A DNA stretch of 64,000 bases from the NCBI RefSeq assembly GCF_021401245.1, contig NZ_JACBFY010000004.1, forward strand, positions 1 to 64,000, read 5' to 3'. Source of the DNA: Pseudacidovorax sp. NFM-22 (GTDB taxonomy: Bacteria; Pseudomonadota; Gammaproteobacteria; Burkholderiales; Burkholderiaceae_C). The notes below the pieces were generated by a model that worked only from the letters and a program-made list of their open reading frames with translations, had not been told where the DNA came from and ran no database searches. The translations under genes were made by a program, and so were the position numbers. Shown piece by piece: positions 28,692 to 39,768 of the stretch (its first letter is position 1; every line of letters starts with the position of its first letter).

Positions 28692-30974
28692 ATGACAAAT
28701 CACGATTCAGTCGGTGCCCCAGGGGGCGAATCGGCCTCGGCGGCACGCGTCCCTGCTGTCGGAGAAAGCCGCGTGCCGGTGTCGGACAACGTTCTGGTCA
28801 CCCTTTTGGTTGACCTCGACGAGGCGCTGCACTTCGTCCAGGAAACCCAGCTGCACCTGACCCCGACCCAGTTGCGCGAGGTTTCGCCCGACGGCCGCGC
28901 GCGGGTCTGGCCCCTGGCGGCGCCGGGCCTGCAGCTGCGTCTGGCCGAGCATGCCGGCGTCGCGACGCTGGATCTTGCGGGCCCACAGGGCCTGCTCGCG
29001 CGCTGGCGCTTCACCCTCGTGGGCCAGGCGGCCGCCGTGCGGCTGGTGCGGCTGTTCGAGCAACTGCGCGGCGGCGGCGCGCAGCCCGAGGCGGCCGAGG
29101 TCGAGGAGGCGGTCGACACCGAGCTGCAGTCCGCCCCCTCCACCTGGGTGCTGCTGCGGCTGTGGCGCTTTGCGCATCCCTACCGGCTGCAGCTGTTCTG
29201 GGGGTTTGCCCTGACCCTGCTGGCCACGGGTGCGACGCTGGTGCCGCCCTACCTGACCATCCCATTGATGGACGACATCCTGATCCCCTACCAGAACGGC
29301 AAGCCCATCGCCCCCGGCGAAGTGGCGCTGTACCTGAGCGGGCTGCTGGGCGCCGCGCTGGTGGGCTGGGGCCTGGGCTGGGCGCGCACCTACCTGCTGG
29401 CACTGGTCAGCGAGCGCATCGGCGCCGACCTGCGCACCACCACCTACGAGCACCTGCTGACCCTGCCGCTGGACTACTTCGGCGGCAAGCGCACCGGCGA
29501 CCTGATGGCGCGCATCGGCTCCGAGACCGACCGCATCAACGTCTTCCTCTCGCTGCATGCGCTGGACTTCCTCACCGACCTGATCATGATCGGCATGACG
29601 GCGGTGATCCTGGTGTCGATCAACCCACTGCTGGCCGTGGTCACGCTGGTGCCGCTGCCCATCATTGCCTGGATGATCCATGTGGTGCGCGACAAGCTGC
29701 GCACCGGCTTCGAGAAGATCGACCGCGTGTGGAGCGAGGTCACCAACGTGCTGGCCGACACCATCCCGGGCATCCGCGTGGTCAAGGCCTTTGCGCAGGA
29801 GCGGCGCGAGGCCGAGCGCTTCCGCGCCGCCAACACCCACAACCTGCAGGCCAACGACCGGCTCAATCGCACCTGGAGCCTGTTCACGCCCACCGTCACG
29901 CTGATGACCGAGATCGGCCTGCTGGTGGTGTGGGCCTTCGGCGTGTGGCAGGTGGCGCGCGACCACATCACGGTGGGCGTGCTCACGGCCTTCATCGCCT
30001 ACATCGGCCGCTTCTACACGCGGCTCGATTCGATGAGCCGCATCGTCTCGGTGACGCAGAAGGCCGCGGCCGGCGCCAAGCGCATCTTCGACATCCTCGA
30101 CCACGTGAGCACCGTGCCCGACCCCGTGCAGCCGGTGCGCCTGCCGCAGGTGCAGGGCGCCATCGAACTGCGCGGCGTGGGCTTCCGCTACGGCGCGCGC
30201 TCGGTGATCCGCGACCTCCACCTGCAGATCCGCCCGGGCGAGATGATCGGCCTGGCCGGCCACAGCGGCTCGGGCAAGAGCACGCTGGTCAACCTGATCT
30301 GCCGCTTCCATGACGTGAGCGAGGGCGCCATCCTGGTCGATGGCCAGGACGTGCGCCGCTTCGCCGTGGCCGACTACCGGCGGCACGTGGGCCTGGTGCT
30401 GCAGGAGCCCTTCCTCTTCTTCGGCACCATCGCGCAGAACATCGCCTATGGCCGGCCCGACGCCAGCCGCGACGAGATCGTGGCCGCGGCGCGCGCCGCC
30501 CATGCGCACGACTTCATCCTGCGCCTGCCGCAGGGCTACGACTCGCTGGTGGGCGAGCGCGGCCAGGGCCTGTCGGGCGGCGAGCGCCAGCGCATCAGCA
30601 TCGCCCGCGCGCTCTTGATCGACCCGCGCATCCTGATCCTGGACGAGGCCACTTCGGCCGTCGACACCGAGACCGAGAAGGAGATCCAGAAGGCGCTGGA
30701 CAACCTGGTCAAGGGCCGCACGACCATCGCCATCGCCCACCGCCTGTCCACGCTGCGCAAGGCCGACCGGCTGGTGGTGATGGACCGCGGCGAGATCGTC
30801 GAGGTCGGCCCGCACGACGAGCTCATGGCCCGCCAGGGCGCCTACTGGCGGCTCTACCAGGCGCAGCAGCGCCAGGCCGATGACGAGGAGAAGGCCGAGG
30901 CCGATGTGGCCGAGATCGCCTCCGTGGCCGTGGCGCTCGACACCCATGCCGCCCATCCTGCCGGAGGTGCCTGA
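28692..30974 (+). CDS. Cyanophycin metabolism-associated ABC transporter (fused permease-ATPase)
   Basis: A 760-residue half-transporter of the exporter type. It has an extra soluble N-terminus of about 130 residues, then a six-helix ABC membrane domain ([20 protein letters not shown] onward). The nucleotide-binding domain has Walker [15 protein letters not shown], signature [15 protein letters not shown] and Walker [14 protein letters not shown]. The start MTNHDSVG follows a short divergent intergenic region shared with cphA'. This protein and the DUF1854 protein after it form a pair I remember as typical of cyanophycin clusters; the cargo is unknown. Confidence 0.9.
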   Translation: MTNHDSVGAPGGESASAARVPAVGESRVPVSDNVLVTLLVDLDEALHFVQETQLHLTPTQLREVSPDGRARVWPLAAPGLQLRLAEHAGVATLDLAGPQGLLARWRFTLVGQAAAVRLVRLFEQLRGGGAQPEAAEVEEAVDTELQSAPSTWVLLRLWRFAHPYRLQLFWGFALTLLATGATLVPPYLTIPLMDDILIPYQNGKPIAPGEVALYLSGLLGAALVGWGLGWARTYLLALVSERIGADLRTTTYEHLLTLPLDYFGGKRTGDLMARIGSETDRINVFLSLHALDFLTDLIMIGMTAVILVSINPLLAVVTLVPLPIIAWMIHVVRDKLRTGFEKIDRVWSEVTNVLADTIPGIRVVKAFAQERREAERFRAANTHNLQANDRLNRTWSLFTPTVTLMTEIGLLVVWAFGVWQVARDHITVGVLTAFIAYIGRFYTRLDSMSRIVSVTQKAAAGAKRIFDILDHVSTVPDPVQPVRLPQVQGAIELRGVGFRYGARSVIRDLHLQIRPGEMIGLAGHSGSGKSTLVNLICRFHDVSEGAILVDGQDVRRFAVADYRRHVGLVLQEPFLFFGTIAQNIAYGRPDASRDEIVAAARAAHAHDFILRLPQGYDSLVGERGQGLSGGERQRISIARALLIDPRILILDEATSAVDTETEKEIQKALDNLVKGRTTIAIAHRLSTLRKADRLVVMDRGEIVEVGPHDELMARQGAYWRLYQAQQRQADDEEKAEADVAEIASVAVALDTHAAHPAGGA

Positions 30975-31456
30975 TGTCCGTTGATGCCCTGAACGACGCC
31001 ACGCTGCAGTTGCAGCGCGATGCCCTCGGCACTTTGCTGTGGACTGGCCCCGCCGGCCGCGCCGAGCCCGTCGTGCCGGTGCGGGCCTTTCCCCTGAGCG
31101 CGCCCGGCGAAGGCGTGTCGCTGGTGGGCGCCGACGGCCGCGAGCGCTGCTGGATCGCCCGCACCGATGCGCTCCCGCCCGCCACGCGCGCGCTGCTCGA
31201 CGAGGCGCTGGCGCCGCGCGACTTCGCGCCCGAACTGCAGCAGCTGGTGGACGTCTCCACCTTCGCCGTGCCCAGCACCTGGACCGTGCGCACCGATCGC
31301 GGCGACACCCGCTTCGTGCTGCGCGCCGAAGAGGACATCCGCCGGCTCGAAGACGGCGGCCTGCTCATCACCAGCGCCCACGGCGTGCACTTCCGCATCT
31401 CGCGCCCGCTGACGCTGGACCGCGCCTCGCGCAAGCTGCTGGAGCGCTTTCTCTGA
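30974..31456 (+). CDS. DUF1854 family protein, cyanophycin-associated
   Basis: A 160-residue soluble protein with no transmembrane segment. Core features are PVRAFPLSAPGEGVSLVGAD and RLEDGGLLITSAHGVHFRI. Its start overlaps the transporter stop (TGATG), so the two are made together. DUF1854 proteins accompany the cyanophycin ABC transporter, and the transporter's own N-terminal extension ([19 protein letters not shown]) looks distantly similar. No biochemical role is known to me. Confidence 0.82.
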   Translation: MSVDALNDATLQLQRDALGTLLWTGPAGRAEPVVPVRAFPLSAPGEGVSLVGADGRERCWIARTDALPPATRALLDEALAPRDFAPELQQLVDVSTFAVPSTWTVRTDRGDTRFVLRAEEDIRRLEDGGLLITSAHGVHFRISRPLTLDRASRKLLERFL

Positions 31457-31469
31457 GCTGGCTCGTTCC

Positions 31470-31513
31470 GCATCAAATTCGATAAACTGCATCAAATCCA
31501 GATTTCTGCATCT
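31470..31513 (+). promoter_or_regulatory. GCATC iteron-like operator in front of the vapBC-like pair
   Basis: GCATCAAATT at 31470, GCATCAAATC at 31489 and GCATCTTCC at 31509 recur every 19-20 bp, about two helical turns. This fits binding by a ribbon-helix-helix antitoxin that represses its own operon. TAAACT between the first two copies is a possible -10. Confidence 0.5.
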
Positions 31514-31519
31514 TCCACC

Positions 31520-31747
31520 ATGCGAACCACCGTGACCATCGATGACGATGCCTTCGGCACCGCCCAGGCCTACGCGCAGGCGCGCGGGCTAAAACTGGGC
31601 GAGGCGCTGTCCGAACTGATCCGGCGGGGCAGCAGCGAACGCCTGGCGCTGCGCAAGTCGGGCGAGGTCTGGGTGTTCGACCTGCCGCCGGAGAGCCCCC
31701 GCGTCAGCGCCCGGCTGGTGCGCGACCTGCTGGATGAAACGCCGTGA
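31520..31747 (+). CDS. Ribbon-helix-helix antitoxin (VapB-like)
   Basis: A 75-residue protein. The N-terminus MRTTVTIDDDAFGTAQAYA plus GLKLGEALSELIRRG is a typical RHH/Arc DNA-binding unit. The C-terminal half (VWVFDLPPESPRVSARLV) would wrap the toxin. The last 4 nt overlap the GTG of the toxin gene. It is probably autoregulatory through the repeats just upstream. Confidence 0.82.
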   Translation: MRTTVTIDDDAFGTAQAYAQARGLKLGEALSELIRRGSSERLALRKSGEVWVFDLPPESPRVSARLVRDLLDETP

Positions 31748-32181
31748 GCCACCTGCTGGATGCCAATGCCTTGATCGCCCTGTGCTGGCCGACGCACGAG
31801 CACCACGAGCGCATGTTGGCGTGGTTCCGCGCGCATGCACGGCAGGGTTGGGCGACCAGTGTGCTCACGCAGTCCGCGCTGGTGCGCATCGTCTGCCAGC
31901 CGGCCTTTGCCGGCCGGGCCGTCTCGGTGCAGGAGGCAGGCGAGCTTCTGCTGCGCAACACCGCGCATCCCAGGCATCGCCTTCTGCCCCTGGACTTCGG
32001 TTTCGCCGAAGTGCTCGGGCATTGCACCGGCGGACTGTTCGGCCACCGGCAGATCACCGACGCCTGGCTGCTCACCCAGGCGATCCGCTCCGGCGTGCGG
32101 CTCCTCAGCTTCGACAGCGGCATCGATCGGTTGCTCGCATCGCCTGCCGAACGGGCCCGGCACATCGCGCGTCCTGCTTGA
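31744..32181 (+). CDS. vapC: PIN-domain ribonuclease toxin (VapC-like)
   Basis: A 145-residue PIN protein with the acidic residues in the expected order. They are LLDANALIAL near the N-terminus, the TSVLTQSALVRI segment, and QITDAWLLTQAIRSG plus LLSFDSGIDRL near the C-terminus. It would cleave RNA when released from the antitoxin. GTG start inside the antitoxin stop. The next gene, queC, is only 18 nt away and may be co-transcribed. Confidence 0.87.
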   Translation: MSHLLDANALIALCWPTHEHHERMLAWFRAHARQGWATSVLTQSALVRIVCQPAFAGRAVSVQEAGELLLRNTAHPRHRLLPLDFGFAEVLGHCTGGLFGHRQITDAWLLTQAIRSGVRLLSFDSGIDRLLASPAERARHIARPA

Positions 32182-32879
32182 ACGTCTGAGAAATTTCCGA
32201 TGCACACCACCGCCCTCGTCCTTTTCTCCGGTGGGCAGGATTCCACCACCTGCCTGGCCCATGCGCTGAACCGCTACGAGCGGGTGGAGACGCTGGGCTT
32301 CGACTATGGCCAGCGCCACCGCATCGAGCTGGAGGCCCGCAATCACGTCCTGACCCGCTTGCGCCGGCGATTCCCCGGCTGGTCGCGGCGGCTGGGCGAG
32401 GACCATCTGCTCAAGCTCGACGTGCTCGGCCAGATCGGCGGCTCCTCGCTCACCGAGGACATCGCCTTCGCCATGCAGGCCAACGGCCTGCCCAACACCT
32501 TCGTGCCCGGGCGCAACCTGATGTTCCTGACGTTGGCGGGCGCGCTTGCCTACCGCCGCGGGCTGCAGGTGATCGTCACCGGCGTGTGCGAGACCGACTA
32601 CTCCGGCTACCCCGACTGCCGCGACGACACCATGAAGGCCATGCAGCTGGCGCTGTCGCTGGGGCTGGACCAGCGCCTGTTGATCGAGACGCCGCTGATG
32701 TGGATCGACAAGGCCCAGACCTGGCAGCTGGCCGAGACGCTCGGCGGCCAGGGCCTGGTGGACCTGATCGTGGAGGACACCCACACCTGCTACGAAGGCG
32801 ACCGCACGCAGCGCCACGACTGGGGCTGGGGGTGCGGCCACTGCCCCGCCTGCGAACTGCGGGCGCAGGGCTGGGCGGG

Positions 32880-34670
<1,791 letters not shown>

Positions 34671-34871
34671 CGTGGAGGGGGCGAAGCAGGGATCGGGCCG
34701 CCGGCGCCGTGAAGGCGCGCAGGCGTGCCCGATCCTAGCGAGGCGGTGCAGGGCCTGCCTTAAACCGGACTGAAAGCGGCATCACGCCCGTCTGGCGCGC
34801 TGCCCGCGCTGGCGGGCGGGGCATGGCCAGCCCGCTTGGCCGTCGCCGGGCAGCGGCCTAGGATGGGTTGC

Positions 34872-35003
34872 ATGAAGTCCTTCCTCCTCCTCCTGGCCGG
34901 TCTGACCTTCCTGCTCGCCGGCTGCAACGAGAAGCCGAAGCCGGGCGGTCCGGTGCCCAAGGCCGAAGCGCCCGCGTCGTCTGCGGCCGCCGCTGCGGCC
35001 TGA
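34872..35003 (+). CDS. Very small lipoprotein
   Basis: A 43-residue precursor, MKSFLLLLAGLTFLLAGCNE, with a textbook lipobox (LAGC), followed by a charged and Pro-rich stretch (KPKPGGPVPKAE) and an Ala tail. Only about 26 residues remain after lipidation. An ATG 9 nt upstream is also in frame. It resembles the tiny lipoproteins often found in this bacterial group; no function is known. DUF1810 follows 4 nt after its stop. Confidence 0.65.
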   Translation: MKSFLLLLAGLTFLLAGCNEKPKPGGPVPKAEAPASSAAAAAA

Positions 35004-35007
35004 GCCC

Positions 35008-35436
35008 ATGCCGCCGGACGCCTTCGACCTGGCGCGCTTCGTCGACGCGCAGGTGCCGGTGTATGCGCAGGTGCAGGCCGAACTGGCCACCGGCCGCAAG
35101 CGCTCGCATTGGATGTGGTTCGTCTTTCCGCAGCTGGCGGGCCTGGGCCGCAGCGCGATGGCGCAGCGCTATGCCATCGGCTCGCGCGAGGAAGCCGTCG
35201 CCTACCTCGCCCATCCGCTTTTGGGCGCGCGCCTGCGCGAGTGCAGCGCGCTGGTGCTGTCGGCGCGGGGGCCGGCCATCGACGACATCCTCGGGCCACC
35301 CGACGACCTCAAGTTCCGATCGTGCATGACCCTGTTCGGCGCCGTGGCGCCAGCGGGCGAGACGCTGTTCGCGCAGTGCCTGCAGCGCTTCTTCGGCGGC
35401 GAGCGAGATCCGGCGACGCTGGCGCGGCTGGGTTGA
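35008..35436 (+). CDS. DUF1810 family protein
   Basis: A 142-residue soluble protein matching the DUF1810 pattern: FDLARFVDAQ, a KRSHWMWFVFPQLAGLGRS centre, YAIGSREEAVAYLAHPLLG, and KFRSCMTLFGAV. The full length is present. Catalytic residues are not established to me. The start is 4 nt after the lipoprotein stop, so both may share a message. Confidence 0.85.
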   Translation: MPPDAFDLARFVDAQVPVYAQVQAELATGRKRSHWMWFVFPQLAGLGRSAMAQRYAIGSREEAVAYLAHPLLGARLRECSALVLSARGPAIDDILGPPDDLKFRSCMTLFGAVAPAGETLFAQCLQRFFGGERDPATLARLG

Positions 35437-35452
35437 CGCGGCGCCGCCGGGC

Positions 35453-36370
35453 TCAGCCCCGGGGTTCAGCGCGCGGCAGGTTGCTGATCCCGCTGGCCAC
35501 ATGCCCAGCCGGCACATGCCGCGCGGCCGAGCGCACATGGCCCGTCTGGTCGTCGAAGAAGAAGTCGGGCTCGAACTCGCGCAGGAAGCCGCCCTTGTCC
35601 AGGCCGGCCAGGAACATTGCCTCGTCCACGCGGATGTTCCAGCTCATCAGGGTCTGGATGGCGCGGCGGTGGGCCGGCGCGCCGCGCGCGGTGACCAGCG
35701 CCGTGCGAATGCGCATGCCGGTGCTGGCGGCCTGCTGCAGCCGGTGCAGCGCGACCAGGAAAGGGGCCAGCGGCCCCGCGCCCAGCGGCACGGCGGCCTT
35801 GTCCACCTCATGCGCCTGGAAGGCCGCCAGGCCCTGCTGCTGGTACACGCGCTCGGCCTCGTCCGAGAACAGCACGGCGTCGCCGTCGAAGGCGATGCGC
35901 ACCTCGTCCGGATGCTGGTTGCCGGCCAGGGCCGATTCCACGCTCACATGCGCTGCCGCAAAGCCTGCAGCCAGCGCCTCGCGCACATCGTCGGCATTGG
36001 CCGAGAGGAAGAGGTCGGCCCGCAGCGGCGTGAGATAGCGGAAGGGCGGCCGGCCCTGCGTGAACACGCCGCGCTCGATGGCGAGCTCCGCCGCCGCGCC
36101 GGAGTTGAAGATGCGCATACCCGAGACCGGATCGTTGCGCGACAGGATCACCACCTCCACCCGCTGCACGCCGTCGGCGTTGAAGCGCAGCAGCTTGCGC
36201 ACCAGCGAATAGGCGATGCCGGGCTGGGCCGGCACCTCCAGCCTTTCCAGCTGCAGCCGCATGTAGGCGGCCGGGTCGCCGGCGTCGAACAGACGGTTCT
36301 CTTCCTCGAGGTTGAACAGGGCGCGCGAGGAGATCGCGACCACGAGCTTGTCGTCCAGGGTGACCGGCAT
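35453..36370 (-). CDS. Cytosolic 5'-nucleotidase family protein
   Basis: A 305-residue protein of the 5'-nucleotidase family (similar to eukaryotic NT5C1). Motifs are VVAISSRALFNLEEEN, LLRFNADGVQRVEVVILSRN, the acidic FDGDAVLFSDEAERVYQ, and LVTARGAPAHRRAIQTLMSW. It should hydrolyse nucleoside monophosphates. No signal peptide is present, so it is cytoplasmic. It lies convergent to the DUF1810 gene with a 16-nt gap and has no obvious operon partner. Confidence 0.87.
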   Translation of the reverse strand: MPVTLDDKLVVAISSRALFNLEEENRLFDAGDPAAYMRLQLERLEVPAQPGIAYSLVRKLLRFNADGVQRVEVVILSRNDPVSGMRIFNSGAAAELAIERGVFTQGRPPFRYLTPLRADLFLSANADDVREALAAGFAAAHVSVESALAGNQHPDEVRIAFDGDAVLFSDEAERVYQQQGLAAFQAHEVDKAAVPLGAGPLAPFLVALHRLQQAASTGMRIRTALVTARGAPAHRRAIQTLMSWNIRVDEAMFLAGLDKGGFLREFEPDFFFDDQTGHVRSAARHVPAGHVASGISNLPRAEPRG

Positions 36371-36479
36371 GGTGGGGGAGCGGTGAGCGGCAGTCGGAAG
36401 GGCTGGAGGCGGAAGGCGGAACTACGGAAGGGCGGCAGGCCGAACGGGCCGAACGGGCATTGTGCCCCTGGGTTTCGCT

Positions 36480-36502
36480 CCCTCTCCCCTCGCGGGAGAG
36501 GG
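36480..36502. repeat. REP-like palindromic hairpin
   Basis: CCCTCTCCC and GGGAGAGGG form a 9-bp stem around CTCGC. They are followed by GCCGGGGAGAGGGG, which could pair alternatively with the first arm. This type of pyrimidine/purine palindrome is a common intergenic element in high-GC proteobacteria. It lies between the nucleotidase and the hot-dog protein genes. Confidence 0.55.
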
Positions 36503-36598
36503 CCGGGGAGAGGGGGCTGCCGCGCCCCAACGCACGCACCGCATCCGCAGTGACACAGGTGACAGCCCCCGCCCCGGCCTTGCGCCACCATCGCCGCC

Positions 36599-37558
36599 AT
36601 GAGCCTGCCCACCGCCGACACCCCCTTCGCCACGCCGCTCGCCCTGTCCGGCCCGCTGCGCCAGCCGCGCCAGATGCTGGCCGACCAGACCTACGACGGC
36701 CACAAGTCCATCCATGACGACGCCACGGCCGGCAATCTCGGCCTGCGCGCCGGCCCCATCGAAGGGCCGACGCACTTCAGCCAGTTCGATCCGCTGCTGG
36801 CGCGCCTCTTCGGCCGGCAGTGGTTCGAGACCGGCTGCATCAGCGCCCACTACCAGACCATGGTGGTGGAAAGCGAATCGGTGCGCGCCTTCGTCGACCT
36901 GCCCGAGCCCGGCGCCACCCTCGTGCGCATCCGCGCCGAGAAGGCCGACGGGACGCCGGTGCTCACTGGCACCGCTTCGGTGGGCGAGCCCGGCCAGCTG
37001 CACGAGCTGGAACAACGCATGGCCCGGCTGCGCCCCGCCACCGGCCTGGTCATCAACCGCGACCTGAAGGTGGGCCAGCGCGGCGCTGTGCCCGAGACGA
37101 TCCGCATGGGCTTCGACCAGCACATGGGCGACCACTATCCCTTCACGCTGCGCGACAAGCTGGCCGCCATCACCGAGCCCTGCGACTGGTACACGCCGGA
37201 GGGCGGCGCCCGCTCGCCCTGGGGCCGGCCCATCATCCCGATGGAGATGATCAGCGTGCTGCTGGGCAGCACCATCGCCGACGCGCAACTGGGCGGGCGC
37301 AAGCCGGCGGTGGGGCTGTTCGCGGGCCAGCAGATCCGCCTGATCCGGGGCCCGCTCTTCGTCGACCAGGACTATGCGCTGGAGCGCGAGATCGTCGCGC
37401 TGAGCGAAAGCGCCCGCACCGAGTCCACCTGGGTGCGCACCCGCGTGTTCGAGCTGCCCAGCCGCACGCTGGTGGCCGAGATGATCCTCAACGGGGCGGT
37501 GATGAAGGCCTCGTACCCGCACTACGAGCGCGAGGCGCGCGAACTCGGCCTCGCCTGA
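36599..37558 (+). CDS. Double hot-dog (MaoC-like) domain protein
   Basis: A 319-residue protein. The region GLRAGPIEGPTHFSQFDPLL followed by TGCISAHYQTMV and AFVDLPEPGATLVRIRAEKADG has the look of a MaoC-type hydratase fold, apparently repeated in the second half (PIIPMEMISVLLGSTIAD, VGLFAGQQIRLIRGPLFVDQDY). It lies 53 nt upstream of an enoyl-CoA hydratase gene, so a joint role in a CoA-thioester degradation route is plausible. The substrate is not identifiable. Confidence 0.65.
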   Translation: MSLPTADTPFATPLALSGPLRQPRQMLADQTYDGHKSIHDDATAGNLGLRAGPIEGPTHFSQFDPLLARLFGRQWFETGCISAHYQTMVVESESVRAFVDLPEPGATLVRIRAEKADGTPVLTGTASVGEPGQLHELEQRMARLRPATGLVINRDLKVGQRGAVPETIRMGFDQHMGDHYPFTLRDKLAAITEPCDWYTPEGGARSPWGRPIIPMEMISVLLGSTIADAQLGGRKPAVGLFAGQQIRLIRGPLFVDQDYALEREIVALSESARTESTWVRTRVFELPSRTLVAEMILNGAVMKASYPHYEREARELGLA

Positions 37559-37611
37559 ATGGCCGAGCGCCGGCCAAGCCCTTCCATTCCACGACAACGA
37601 CGGAGACTCCC

Positions 37612-38439
37612 ATGACCGCATCCACGATCGACACCGGCACGCCGGACCTGCTCGCGCATTGCGAGGCCGGTGTGCTGACCCTGACGCTCAACCGTCCGCA
37701 GGCGCGCAACGCCATGACGCGGGCCATGAACGAGGCCCTGGCCCGCGAGTTGGCGCGCGCCGAGCTGGACCCCGAGGTCCGCTGCGTGGTGCTGACCGGC
37801 GCGGGCGGCGCCTTCTGCGCCGGTGGCGACGTGAAGAACATGGCCGCCTCGGGCGACGGCACCGTCGGCGCGCTCACCATCGACCAGGCCATCCATCGCC
37901 AGCGCGTCAACCAGCGCGAGACGGCCGGGCGCCTGTTCAAGATGCCCAAGCCCACGCTCGCCGTGCTGCCGGGCCCTGCGGCGGGTGCCGGCCTGGCGCT
38001 GGCCCTGGCCTGCGACCTGCGCTTGATGGCCAGCAACGCGATCATGACCACCGCTTTCGCGCGCGTGGGCTTCTCGGGCGACTACGGCGGCAGCTACTTC
38101 ATGACGCAGCTGGTCGGCGCGGCCAAGGCGCGCGAGCTGTACCTGCTCTCCGATCGCGTGCCGGCCGACGAGGCGCTGCGCCTGGGGCTGGCCAACTGGG
38201 TCTGCCCGCCGGAACAACTGGCCGCGCGGGCCCAGGAGATCGCGGCCCGCCTGGCCAATGGCCCCGCCGTGGCCTACCGCTACATGAAGGAGAACCTCAA
38301 CCGCGCGATGGCCGGCGAGGTGGACGAGTGCCTGGACCTGGAAGCCACGCACCACATCCACTGCGGTCAGACCGAGGACCACCGCGAGGCGGCCAAGGCC
38401 TTCGTGGAGAAGCGTGAGCCGGTGTTCAAGGGGCGCTGA
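37612..38439 (+). CDS. Enoyl-CoA hydratase/isomerase family protein
   Basis: A 275-residue crotonase-fold protein. The oxyanion-hole segments are AFCAGGDVKNMA and AGAGLALALACDLRLM. FARVGFSGDYGGSYFMTQLVG carries the second acidic region, with an extra Asp-Tyr in place of the more usual Glu. The C-terminal part AYRYMKENLNRAM is typical. It probably acts on an acyl-CoA together with the hot-dog protein encoded just upstream. A longer open frame upstream overlaps that gene and is not used. Confidence 0.88.
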   Translation: MTASTIDTGTPDLLAHCEAGVLTLTLNRPQARNAMTRAMNEALARELARAELDPEVRCVVLTGAGGAFCAGGDVKNMAASGDGTVGALTIDQAIHRQRVNQRETAGRLFKMPKPTLAVLPGPAAGAGLALALACDLRLMASNAIMTTAFARVGFSGDYGGSYFMTQLVGAAKARELYLLSDRVPADEALRLGLANWVCPPEQLAARAQEIAARLANGPAVAYRYMKENLNRAMAGEVDECLDLEATHHIHCGQTEDHREAAKAFVEKREPVFKGR

Positions 38440-38500
38440 GGCCGGCCAGCGGGCTGGCGCGGCGCGGCTGGCACGGCAGTCTGCGGAGAATCGCGCGCCC

Positions 38501-38564
38501 AATCGCCGCAATAATTGCGGTAATTAACTTGCACATTCGCCGCAGCCGGTTTTCAATCGCCGCA
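38501..38564 (+). promoter_or_regulatory. Palindrome and triple AATCGCCGCA repeat in front of fic
   Basis: CCGCAAT-A-ATTGCGG (38506-38520) is a perfect 15-bp palindrome. AATCGCCGCA at 38501, ATTCGCCGCA at 38535 and AATCGCCGCA at 38555 repeat the same word, the last abutting the start codon. The arrangement looks like an autoregulatory operator. Confidence 0.45.
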
Positions 38565-39685
38565 TGGAAGGCGGAGAAAACCTCTACATCTGGCAGTTGC
38601 GCGAATGGCCTGCATGGCGCTTCGACCTGGGCGCGCTGGCCCAGCCGCTGGAGGATGTGAGCCGCGCCCAGGGCCTGCTGCTTGGCCGACTGGCCGACGT
38701 GGGCTTGGAACTGCGGGACCGCGCCAGCCTGGCCGCCCTCACCGACGACGTGCTCAAGACCAGCGAGATCGAGGGTGAACTGCTCAACCCCGCCTCGGTG
38801 CGCTCGTCCATCGCCCGTAGGCTGGGCCTGGACATCGGCGCGCTGGCACCGGCCGACCGGCATGTCGACGGCGTCGTGGAAATGGTGCTCGACGCCACCG
38901 GCCGCAGCGGCGAGCCGCTCACGTCCGAGCGCCTCTTCGGCTGGCATGCGGCGCTGTTTCCTACCGGCTACTCGGGCCTGTCTCGCATCGCCGTGGGCCG
39001 CTGGCGCGACGATGCCACGGGACCGATGCAGGTGGTCTCGGGCCCGGTGCATCGTCGCAAGGTCCACTTCGAGGCACCGCCGGCCGACCGACTGGCGGCG
39101 GAAATGGCGCGCTTCCTGGCCTGGTCCGAGGCCGGCGGCGACCCCGTGCCGGCGCTGGTGAAGGCAGGGTTGGCGCATCTGTGGTTCGTCACCGTCCATC
39201 CTTTCGACGATGGCAACGGCCGCATCGCGCGGGCCGTGGGCGACCTGTTCCTGGCGCGGGCCGATGGCGCCGGGCAGCGCTTCTACAGCCTGTCGGCGCA
39301 GCTCCAGCGCGAGCGCAACGCCTACTACGACATCCTGGAGCGCACCCAGAAGGGCTCGATGGACGTGACGGCCTGGCTGGCCTGGTTCCTGGCGGCGTTG
39401 GACCGTGCGCTGGACAGCGCCCAGACCGCGTTGAGCGCGGTGCTGGCCAAGGCGAGCTTCTGGCAGCACTGGGCGGGCACCGCCTTCAACGAACGGCAGG
39501 CCAGGCTGCTCAATCGTCTGCTCGACGGCTTCGAGGGCAAGCTCACCAGCAGCAAATGGGCGGCCATCGCCAAATGCTCTGCCGACACGGCGCTGCGTGA
39601 CATCACGGCGCTGCTCGAACTGGGCGTGCTGCGCAAGGCTCCCGGTGGCGGGCGCAGCAGCGCCTACGAACTGGTGCTGCCCTGA
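38564..39685 (+). CDS. Fic family AMP-transferase, class II, with DUF4172 N-domain
   Basis: A 373-residue protein. The Fic motif is HPFDDGNGRIARAVGDLFL, matching HxFx(D/E)GNGRxxR. The inhibitory helix motif (S/T)xxxE(G/N) appears upstream as TSEIEGE near residue 68, so it is a self-inhibited class II enzyme. The N-terminus (YIWQLREWPAWRFD) is a DUF4172 domain. The C-terminal winged helix (SSKWAAIAKCSADTALRDITALLELGVLRK) probably binds DNA. It would transfer AMP from ATP to target hydroxyls. It may also repress itself through the upstream palindrome (inference). Confidence 0.92.
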   Translation: MEGGENLYIWQLREWPAWRFDLGALAQPLEDVSRAQGLLLGRLADVGLELRDRASLAALTDDVLKTSEIEGELLNPASVRSSIARRLGLDIGALAPADRHVDGVVEMVLDATGRSGEPLTSERLFGWHAALFPTGYSGLSRIAVGRWRDDATGPMQVVSGPVHRRKVHFEAPPADRLAAEMARFLAWSEAGGDPVPALVKAGLAHLWFVTVHPFDDGNGRIARAVGDLFLARADGAGQRFYSLSAQLQRERNAYYDILERTQKGSMDVTAWLAWFLAALDRALDSAQTALSAVLAKASFWQHWAGTAFNERQARLLNRLLDGFEGKLTSSKWAAIAKCSADTALRDITALLELGVLRKAPGGGRSSAYELVLP

Positions 39686-39768
39686 CCAGGTGTGAGCGAG
39701 CGGGCCATGCCCGCTCACGCTGTCGGTGCGGTCGCCGGGCCGGCGCAGGCAAGGCGCGTCCTCCGGCC

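Noticed and set aside
23571-28813. Very long open frames on the plus strand opposite cphA and cphA' (over 800 codons each)
   Set aside because: Their translations are rich in His, Gln, Arg and Gly without motifs, typical shadow frames opposite high-GC genes whose minus-strand products are clear cyanophycin synthetases.
36420-36520. Terminator between the nucleotidase and hot-dog genes
   Set aside because: The palindrome lies upstream of both divergently placed genes and has no T-run; it fits a REP-like repeat better.
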